Source: Leptasterias polaris
Taxonomy: Eukaryota > Echinodermata > Asteroidea > Forcipulatida > Asteriidae
Length of the DNA: 64,000 nucleotides
Assembly (NCBI GenBank): GCA_037783415.1
Contig: JAZGTN010000037.1
Coordinates: forward strand, 3,038,001 to 3,102,000
Direction: 5' to 3'
Position numbers and translations under genes: made by a program. The notes under the pieces are model-generated. The model was not told the DNA's origin and searched no databases. It saw nothing but the letters and a program-made list of their open reading frames with translations. This document shows positions 55,650-64,000 of this stretch, in pieces; position 1 is the stretch's first letter; the number at the start of each line of letters is the position of its first letter.

Positions 55650-57347
55650 TAATAGTATATAGTATAGTATAGTATTTTATTGTCACATACACACATAAAT
55701 ATATGGCAGTGAAATGCATTTTGGTTTTGCGTGTCTAAAAACATTAAATAATCACAAGTACAAGATTCCTACAAAATATACATAATACACATTACATAAA
55801 TATTAAAACAGGATAAAATGGCAGCCCCAAACAATGAAACCGCAGTCACATGCATACAGTCACCAATTATTTTCAAATACTATCATTAAGAATGCGAACA
55901 GCAGTCGGATAAAAACTCTGCAATGTACGATTTGAACCAGATTTAATTGATCGATATCGGTTGTTTGATCGCATGGGCTGAAAGAAGTTGTGTGCCGGAT
56001 GAAATTTGTCCTTTACAATACAGTGGGACCTTTTTCTGACTCGGGAGAGATACAAGTCATCAAGTGATGGGAGTTGGCAACCAATCAACGATCCGGCTGA
56101 TACGCTTCCTGTCATTGGCCGTCGCATTGCCCCACCAAACGATCATTGACTGTGTCAAGACACTCTCAATCACCGCCCGGTAGAACTTCAACAGCAGTTT
56201 CTGACTGACATGGAAGCTTCTCAGCAGTCTCAAGAAAAACAATCTTTGCTGAGCTTTTTTAACAACAGAATCAGCATTAATTCCCCATTTCAAGTCTGAT
56301 GATAAATAAACACCAAGAAATTTAAAATATTGCACTTGTTCAACTTCAGAGCCATTGATGACTAAGGGAGCAATAGCTGATGGACTCTTCCGAAAATCAA
56401 CAATAACTTCCTTTGTTTTGCTAACATTTAGTTTTAAATTGTTTTCAGAGCACCAGTTAACAAGAGATTTCACTTCATTACGATAGATTGTCTCATCGTT
56501 TTTAATTAGTCCGCCTACTGTAGTGTCATCAGCATATTTAACAATGAAATTGCTAGCAGAATCAGTAACACAATCGTATGTAAATAATGAAAACAGCAAA
56601 GGAGACAAAATACAACCTTGAGGTGTACCGGTATTTAAAACCAAAGGTTTGGAATAATTATTATCAACTCTGACAATTTGGGAACGATCCAGTAAAAAGT
56701 CTAAAATCCATTTACAAAGATTGACATTTAACTCTAGCGAAATCAACTTGTCATATAACTTGAAAGGAGAAATAGTGTTAAAGGCTGAGCTGTAATCAAT
56801 AAATAAAAGTCTGGCATAGTTAGACATTTTCTGATCCAGAAATTGAGTCACATTAAATAATGCTAGGGAAATTGCATCCTCTACCGATCTGTTTTTCTTA
56901 TAAGCAAACTGATTTGGATCAAGAGATGGAGGAATATTAGCTAAAATATTTGGTCGCACCAGAGACTCTAGACACTTCGCAACCATCGATGTCAAGGCAA
57001 TTGGACGGTAATCATTCAAACAAACAGGTGTACGTTTAGGTACAGGAATTACAAATGATTGTTTAAAAACCTTTGGCACGTGACAAATTTCTAATGACCA
57101 ATTGAATAAAGTACAGATAATTTCAGAGAGTTCATTCCTGCATGATCGCAAAAGGCGGGAAGTAATCCCATCTGATGGACCACGGGCCTTCCTCTCCTTA
57201 AGCTTGGACATGGCGCGGTGGGTATCCTCCACCGAAATCTGGAATGGCGGAGGTAGGTCATTGCCACAAGAAATTATTGGCCTGTTCACAGGGAGATCAA
57301 AACCAGCATAAAATTCGTTTAGTCGGTCTGGTAATGAGGGATCATCA
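55650..57347 (-). mobile_element. Rex1-like LINE, 5'-truncated, one frameshift (unit 3)
   Basis: A 409-codon minus-strand frame (57289-56060) holds a nearly full RT: KARGPSDGITSRLLRSC, VPKRTPVCLNDYRPIALTS, DPNQFAYKKNRSVEDAIS, LLFIDYSSAFNTI (motif A), TGTPQGCILSPLLFSLFTYD, VKYADDTTVGG (catalytic box, about 56530), and FKFLGVYLSSDLKWG. A frameshift near 56060-56127 leads into the C-terminal part (to 55873). The style matches Rex1/Babar-type elements. The insertion splits the unit sequence between GGAGCAGATAT and ATGTCTGC; the 5' end is truncated. Absent from units 1 and 2, so recent. Confidence 0.85.
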
Positions 57348-59133
57348 TATGTCTGCGAAGGAAGAATAATCCCTAGTCACACAATCTTAAATGCGTTTCT
57401 GACAGAAACGTGTTTTTTTTAGCATATAAACTGCTATCTTTAAACATAACCACAGTGCAACGACAGTGTGACATTATACTATAATCGTATCCTGGGTGCA
57501 CCATGGTCTTATTGAAAATGGAAACAAATCAAGTCTGGAACTCTAGGGTTAAAATGATGTAAAATGCCACTATGTTTGATACCATTTAAGTGCAACTTTT
57601 GTCAACTGTATGGTCTGTACATAATTTTAAAAAAAAATTGATTCAAAGGTTAGATCCTTGACATTTTATCCACACTTTCTGTTAGAAAATTAGTGGATCA
57701 CAGAACTGAATTTGTTCTTGGAGCCCCTCTTTACCAATACATCTGCATTAAGGTGATATGACATACTACACAATACCGTTTATTAACACATGCCAATGAT
57801 GCAATTAACCAAATAATAGAAGGAATGTAATTTCCTTCTCCCACGGATAACCTGTTTGCCTTAAAATTGATTAACATTTACAACTGGTACATACCATTCT
57901 TCACAAAATGTATGAACAATGTACACTTTTTATAAATATAGATAACTATATTCTTGCGATATCAGCAAAACGACGTTTGATTTGTGATATGCAAGGGCAA
58001 GATGGAAGGTTGGAAGTATACGAGTTTGTAAGCCCTGGTGATGTCACCTACATAGAACAAGTTACCTGTGACATCCACATGTTCATACTTGAAAGTCTGG
58101 GTCAGGTACAGAGCCCTGCAGGCACACTAATACACAGCTTAAACAACAAGAAAACTTAAAATCTATACAGTTTGTGGACATTACAGAATACAAATGTTAT
58201 CAACTTATGAACAATAGGAAGCATATCTCAAAATGTGTTCATCTGTTGTTTTTACAAAACTTGATTTCAAAAGGAAAAGCAAAAGGTCACTCTATAGACC
58301 TAATCATGGTGTGGCCATCTTAATTTTCTTCCATTCAATTCAAAGTAACCAATCAAGGCTGAATAGAAAAATAGTTTGGTTTCTTTTTGTACCATAAAAA
58401 TTAGCATCCACTACTGTTACTGGATACTGGATACAAGGCAACATGTTCAGTTGGCCATCAACTACAAGTGATAATCAACTACCAGAGGTTTTTTTTTCTC
58501 AGGGCCTCCTAAAAATCTACCCAGAAAATTAATATCAGATTAAAAGTTGCAGGTTAATTCTTTACAATAAAATGTACAAACTTCATACCAAAATACAATA
58601 TATACAGAACAAATTTCATTTGGAGGCTAACTGCCATTTATATTAAAAGTAGGAGCAATGTACAAAAATACAATCTGTGATCAAGTACGGATACTCAATT
58701 TAATACTCTATTTTTGTCGAGTCAGTGCGAAAAAGTATCTCGATTTTGCTCAAATGTTGTATATCGTAGGAAAATGGTCAGTGTAAAAATGCTGTATCTC
58801 AACGCGTACCGGAACTTGTTCCGGGCTATTTTAAGCGAGACACAACGTTTTGTGATAAAACTTGCGCTATTTTAGGAGATAACAATGTTTTACGAGTTAC
58901 AAAAGATGTAGCGCCATATTGTGACCAATTTCACCATTCATCATGTACATGTAAGACAAAGAATTGGTCAGTTGCTGTATATTTCTTTAAAATGTGGGCT
59001 CAGCTCTTTTTATTGAAATGCTGACTGTTTTTAACTGATGCATATTATGTACACATCTGCTGTAAGATTGAGTTCTATTTTAGGTGTTGTTCTATGATCA
59101 TTGGTTTCTACAAGACTAAGAGAGTACCAAGAT
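57348..59133. other. Unit-conserved non-coding segment (unit 3)
   Basis: This is the counterpart of 835-2579. An 83-codon frame at 57908-58159 is open only in this copy; units 1 and 2 have a TGA in it, so I do not call a gene. Confidence 0.45.
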
Positions 59134-61510
59134 CAAAGAGTCTTAAAGTGGCTGCCTTTATCAGTGTATAACACAGATGAGTTGATAACCAAAGAGTCTT
59201 AAAGTGGCTGCTTTTATCAGTGCATACTACAGAGGAGTTGATAACCAAAGAGTCTTAAAGTGGCTGCTTTTATCAGTGCATACTACAGAGGAGTTGATAA
59301 CCAAAGAGTCTTAAAGTGGCTGCTTTTATCAGTGTATACTACAGTGGAGTTGATAACCAAAGAGTTTTAAAGTGGCTGCTTTTATCAGTGTATACTACAG
59401 AAGAGTTGATAACCAAAGAGTCTTATAGTGGCTGCTTTAATCAGTGTATACTACAGAGGAGTTGATAACCAAAGAGTCTTAAAGTGGCTGCTTTTATCAG
59501 TGTTTATTACGGAGGAGTTGATAACCAAAGAGTCTTAAAGTGGCTGCTTTTATCAGTGTATACTACAGAGGAGTTGATAACCAAAGAGTCTTAAAGTGGC
59601 TGCTTTTATCAGTGTATACTACAGAGGAGTTGATAACCAAAGAGTCTTAAAGTGGCTGCTTTTATCAGTGTATACTACAGAGGAGTTGATAACCAAAGTG
59701 TCTTAAAGTGGCTGCTTTTATCAGTGTATACTACAGAGGAGTTGATAACCAAAGAGTCTTAAAATGGCTGCTTTTATCAGTGTATACTACAGAGGAGTTG
59801 ATAACCAAAGAGTCTTAAAGTGGCTGCTTTTATCAGTGTATACTACAGAGGAGTTGATAACCAAAGTGTCTTAAAGTGGCTGCTTTTATCAGTGTATACT
59901 ACAGAGGAGTTGATAACCAAAGAGTCTTAAAGTGGCTGCTTTTATCAGTGTATACTACAGAGGAGTTGATAACCAAAGAGTTTTAAAGTGGCTGCTTTTA
60001 TCAGTGTATACTACAGAGGAGTTGATAACCAAAGTGTCTTAAAGTGGCTGCTTTTATCAGTGCATACTACAGAGGAGTTGATAACCAAAGAGTCTTAAAG
60101 GGGCTGCTTTTATCAGTGTATACTAACAGAGGAGTTGATAACCACAGAGTCTTAAAGTGGCTGCTTTTATCAGTGGATACTACAGAGGAGTTGATAACCA
60201 AAGAGTCTTAAAGGGGCTGCTTTTATCAGTGTATACTACAGAGGAGTTGATAACCAAAGAGTCTTAAAGTGGCTGCTTTTATCAGTGCATACTACAGAGG
60301 AGTTGATAACCAAAGAGTCTTAAAGTGGCTGCTTTTATCAGTGTATACTACACAGGAGTTGATAACCAAAGAGTCTTAAAGTGGCTGCTTTTATCAGTGT
60401 ATACTACAGAGGAGTTGATAACCAAAGAGTCTTAAAGTGGCTGCTTTTATCAGTGTATACTACAGAGGAGTTGATAACCAAAGAGTCTTAAAGTGGCTGC
60501 TTTTATCAGTGTATACTACAGAGGAGTTGATAACCAAAGAGTCATAAAGTGGCTGCTTTAATCAGTGTATACTACAGAGGAGTTGATAACCAAAGTGTCT
60601 TAAAGTGGCTGCTTTTATCAGTGTATACTACAGAGGAGTTGATAACCAAAGAGTCTTAAAGTGGCTGCTTTTATCAGTGCATACTACAGAGGAGCTGATA
60701 ACCAAAGAGTCTTAAAGTGGCTGCTTTTATCAGTGTATACTACAGAGGAGTTGATAACCAAAGAGTCATAAAGTGGCTGCTTTAATCAGTGTATACTACA
60801 GAGGAGTTGATAACCAAAGTGTCTTAAAGTGGCTGCTTTTATCAGTGTATACTGCAGAGGAGTTGATAACCAAAGTGTCTTAAAGTGGCTGCTTTTATCA
60901 GTGTTTACTACAGAGGAGTTGATAACCAAAGAGTCTTAAAGTGGCTGCTTTTATCAGTGTATACTACAAAGGAGTTGATAACCAAAGAGTCTTAAAGTGG
61001 TTGCTTTTATCAGTGTTTACTACAGAGGAGTTGATAACCAAAGAGTCTTAAAGTGGCTGCTTTTATCAGTGCATACTACAGAGGAGTTGATAACCAAAGA
61101 GTCTTAAAGTGGCTGCTTTAATCAGTGTATACTACAGAGGAGTTGATAACCAAAGAGTCTTAAAGTGGCTGCTTTTATCAGTGTTTACTACAGAGGAGTT
61201 GATAACCAAAGTGTCTTAAAGTGGCTGCTTTTATCAGTGCATACTACAGAGGAGTTGATAACCAAAGAGTCTTAAAGGGGCTGCTTTTATCAGTGTATAC
61301 TAACAGAGGAGTTGATAACCACAGAGTCTTAAAGTGGCTGCTTTTATCAGTGGATACTACAGAGGAGTTGATAACCAAAGAGTCTTAAAGTGGCTGCTTT
61401 TATCAGTTTATACTACAGAGGAGTTGATAACCAAAGAGTCTTAAAGTGGCTGCTTTTATCAGTGTATACTACAGAGGAGTTGATAACCAAAGAGTCCTTA
61501 AGGGACTGTT
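59134..61510. repeat. 56-bp minisatellite array, about 42 copies (unit 3)
   Basis: This is the longest of the three arrays. Most copies are the TTTTATCAGTGTATA variant, with private variants such as CAAAGTGTCTTAAAG and TAAAGGGGCTGC recurring in blocks. The array ends with the same GAGTCCTTAAGGGACTG terminal copy as unit 1. Confidence 0.93.
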
Positions 61511-62390
61511 TTTATCAGCATTTACAATAGAGGATCATGTTTTTTGACAAAATAACAACAAATTGTGTATGTTTGAGAAATTTTAGGCATGTTCATAATA
61601 GGCTTATTTCGAATGTGATGTCTTTTTATATGAAATAACAAAAATAAATAAACTATTTAGCTATCTTTATCTAATTTCGACAATCAAAATTCAACTGTTA
61701 TTTATTGTGAGTCTTCAAATGATTTTCCTAGAAATAATTTCTAGAAGGATTGGTGCTGGTATGAACCCTATAGTGATTGTATTACAATAATACTAATCAA
61801 CTTTTTGTCCAAGTATTTTTCAATTATTTCTTAGGCACAACATATTTTTGTGCAGCAAAATACTGGCAATATAACTTAGCAATACCGTTGGTTTGAAAAA
61901 TATAAATGAAGACACACAGTGAAGAGGTGACAGTGATTTTCTATTGTAAACCTTGACTGATTCTTCAAGCAGGCAAAGTTGGCATACTATGTTTCAACAT
62001 AGGCATATTTTTCAGCACACACTGCCACTTGTTTTGTTTTTTCTTCTCCTTGTTTTATACAATGTGGTTCTATAATTTAATAGACTTTTAATATGCATTG
62101 GGATGGAGATTGTTGTTTGCTTTTACCGTTTTGAAAAAAAGTTGTAGTATACCTGTGTGTTATTATGACTACTGTATTTTTTATTTTTTTTACGGAGCCC
62201 CACTGACGGCCACAGTATGGTTGTCCATTATCTCATTGCTCCTTATATCGCCAGCACGATGTTTGTAATTGATTCACTTTCCTGTCTGGTTTTGAAGGTT
62301 TATATAATCCCAGACGGATTCTTTTATTAAGTTGGAAAGTTATTATTTTATATTTCAACGGTGACATCCACACACAGCCATTACTGCAAA
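61511..62390. other. NLR 3' flank (unit 3)
   Basis: This matches 3716-4598. No gene is seen. Confidence 0.4.
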
Positions 62391-62585
62391 TCAAATAAAC
62401 ACCGAAAATCTTACTACATGTGTTGGGTTCAATGGCTCAGAAATCTCTGTCAAAGCAACATTAAGGATAAACTGTTGCCCCTTCAGACAGTCAATCTTGG
62501 CTTTACTGATGACCACTGCCTGTAGGCATTTCATGCAGAAAACAAACACGTAATCCGTACATAGGTTGACAAGGACTGGATACAA
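62391..62585 (-). other. Conserved short frame downstream of NLR-3
   Basis: This is the unit 3 copy of 4599-4841. Confidence 0.3.
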
Positions 62586-62748
62586 ATGTTGTAAGGTCTA
62601 GCACACATTGACCATTACTAGAAGATGTAAACCATCATCCAAGGATGAAAACAAAACACTGACAGAGGAATAAATACACTGGGGAATTATAACACATGGC
62701 CAACACTAAAGTCAACTTGGATGTGACATGTGAACTCTAAACCTCTCC

Positions 62749-64000
62749 TCAGAAAAGTGTGCAATACTCCAAAATTGAATTTACAAATAGAGTGGTATTA
62801 TCCATCAGCGCCTCATTGATGAGTCTTATATCTTCCTCTGTAAAAACGCAAAATTGTAATACTAGGTTCTCAAGCTGTTTTAATTTCTTCAAATGAGTAG
62901 CCCACAATGATGCATAACCAGCCAAGGTTTCATTATCACACAGATCCAGATGAACTAGGTTTGGCATGTCACTCAGTGACTCACAAATAGGGGCCATGTC
63001 TTCCCCTACCAGCATGCAGCTGCTCAATATCAGACTCTTGAGCTGTTTTAATTTCTTCAAATGAGTAGCCCACAATGATGCACAACCACCCAAGGTTTCA
63101 TTTTCAGACAGATCCAGATAAACTAGGTTTGGCATGTCACTCAGTGACTCACAAATAGGGGCAATGTATTCCCATGTCAGCATGGAGTTCTGCAATGTCA
63201 GCTCATTGAGGTGTTTTAATCTCGCCATAGGAGGGGCCAACAATGTTGCCCAACCACCCAATGTTTTATTCCTAGACAGATTCAGAATAGAAATATTAGT
63301 CATTTTAGTAAGACAATCTGCTAAATCACCACCAAACCTCCATATGTCACAATGTGTAACTGAAATATGATTTACACAGGAAAGGTAGGTCCTATCCTTG
63401 GTCTTTTCCTGAACCGCAATATTCTTCAATAAGTAAAAAAAGGAATTCATACAATCACAATTCCAGTTGATTATTTCTATTTTTGTACTCACAACTGCAT
63501 TGATGAAATTCTCTGGTGGTAAACTCTTGGACTGACTCTCAAAGTAACAAATAAGACCCAACCTTAAATTACACTTATTCTGAATTGCCAGTAAGACTTG
63601 ATGTGTACATCCCTCATTGTCACCACAACAAAACCTCAACAGATACTCATATGGAGAAGAATACTCTCTTGTTGCACAACAAACCCGAACAAGGGTGCTA
63701 TCAAACTCATCTGTGTTTATAACACTCTTCCAATACATTGCAGCACAGAATTCCAAGAACGTTTTGTGTATAAAATACACATTGTTATGAATGTCTAACC
63801 CCTTGAAGACCCTCTCGCTAGTGAGAACACCTGCACTTAGTGCTGCATCGAATGCTTCCTTGTAAAAATCAAAATCTTTTTTTGTAAAGGAAAGAGAATA
63901 ATTGGTAGAAATCAGACCATGTAGAGCAACCTTTCCAATTGAAATCAATATTTGTAATATTGCATCTCGTGACAAGTCTTTTGCTTTTCGTCTGAATATG
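62749..64000 (-). CDS. NLR-3 partial: NACHT-distal region and LRRs
   Basis: The frame is open from the stop at 62749 to the window edge (about 417 codons); the NACHT nucleotide-binding part and upstream exons lie outside. It starts in the FRRKAKDLSRDAI region shared with NLR-1 and NLR-2, includes FIHKTFLEFCAAMYW, and has three LRR modules. The first module is unusual (LLAPPMARLKHLNELTLQ in place of LWATHLKRLKQLKSL). The C-terminus (SILEYCTLF) differs because a small deletion joins the last LRR to downstream sequence that is non-coding in the other copies. A methionine-like codon at 63975 is not a start. Confidence 0.9.
   Translation of the reverse strand, partial: IFRRKAKDLSRDAILQILISIGKVALHGLISTNYSLSFTKKDFDFYKEAFDAALSAGVLTSERVFKGLDIHNNVYFIHKTFLEFCAAMYWKSVINTDEFDSTLVRVCCATREYSSPYEYLLRFCCGDNEGCTHQVLLAIQNKCNLRLGLICYFESQSKSLPPENFINAVVSTKIEIINWNCDCMNSFFYLLKNIAVQEKTKDRTYLSCVNHISVTHCDIWRFGGDLADCLTKMTNISILNLSRNKTLGGWATLLAPPMARLKHLNELTLQNSMLTWEYIAPICESLSDMPNLVYLDLSENETLGGCASLWATHLKKLKQLKSLILSSCMLVGEDMAPICESLSDMPNLVHLDLCDNETLAGYASLWATHLKKLKQLENLVLQFCVFTEEDIRLINEALMDNTTLFVNSILEYCTLF

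Larger units (their letters stand above)
54856..64000. repeat. Tandem segmental duplication, unit 3 (truncated by window end)
   Basis: This third copy begins with the same sequence as base 1 and 19647 and continues through the MITE, minisatellite and NLR 3' flank into the LRR and NACHT-distal part of a third NLR gene, where the window ends. In its left part it resembles unit 1 more closely than unit 2. For example, the stretch near 57760-57810 matches unit 1 near 1195-1250, while unit 2 differs there. It carries a private Rex1-like LINE at about 55650-57347. Confidence 0.8.

Noticed and set aside
57908..58159. 83-residue plus-strand frame in unit 3 as a gene
   Set aside because: The same sequence in units 1 and 2 has an in-frame TGA, so it is more likely non-coding.

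Overview
This is an AT-rich animal genome window: genes are split by short-consensus introns, intergenic space is full of decayed retrotransposons, MITEs and minisatellites, and nothing looks bacterial. The mix of lineage-expanded NACHT-LRR (NLR) genes, Penelope-like, RLE-type, CR1/L2/Rex1-type and DIRS-like retroelements and a tRNA-derived SINE suggests a marine invertebrate, most likely a non-vertebrate deuterostome (echinoderm, hemichordate or cephalochordate). The species cannot be fixed from the sequence alone.

Layout. The window holds two complete copies and the start of a third copy of one large direct repeat: unit 1 about 1-19646, unit 2 about 19647-54855, unit 3 about 54856-64000 (cut by the window end). 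Each unit reads left to right: SINE remnant, 113-126 bp hAT-type MITE, conserved non-coding DNA, a 56-bp minisatellite array (about 20, 25 and 42 copies), the 3' flank of an NLR gene, and then the NLR gene on the minus strand. Unit 2 is longer mainly because retroelements inserted into it: a Penelope-like RT at the edge of its minisatellite, a 3.9-kb inverted-repeat-bounded insertion, an RLE-type LINE, L2-like and Crack-like LINE pieces in intron 1, a SINE, and a DIRS remnant upstream. Unit 3 carries a Rex1-like LINE.

Genes. The real genes are three paralogous minus-strand NLRs. For the two complete copies I could reconstruct a seven-exon model with matching splice phases at every junction (predicted 1169 and 1447 aa). 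The order is: a start codon sitting on the exon-1 donor; a basic Ser/Lys-rich N-terminal exon; a ubiquitin-like domain encoded by two exons and ending near a Gly-Gly; a linker exon with a roughly 46-residue internal repeat; a short exon with a Gly/Ser/Thr-rich beta-strand-like motif; and one large exon carrying NACHT (intact Walker A and B) and the leucine-rich repeats. The LRR modules number 4, 9 and at least 3 in the three copies. A perfect palindromic kappa-B site followed by a TATA-like stretch is conserved about 360-370 bp upstream of both start codons.

Interpretation. The locus looks like a birth-and-death cluster of innate immune receptors. The most unusual point is the ubiquitin-like domain at the N-terminus of the NLR, where a Death, CARD or Pyrin domain is usual. 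Intron 6 of both genes also contains a decayed second copy of the NACHT exon that has lost its P-loop. Almost all other open frames in the window are shadows or transposon debris.
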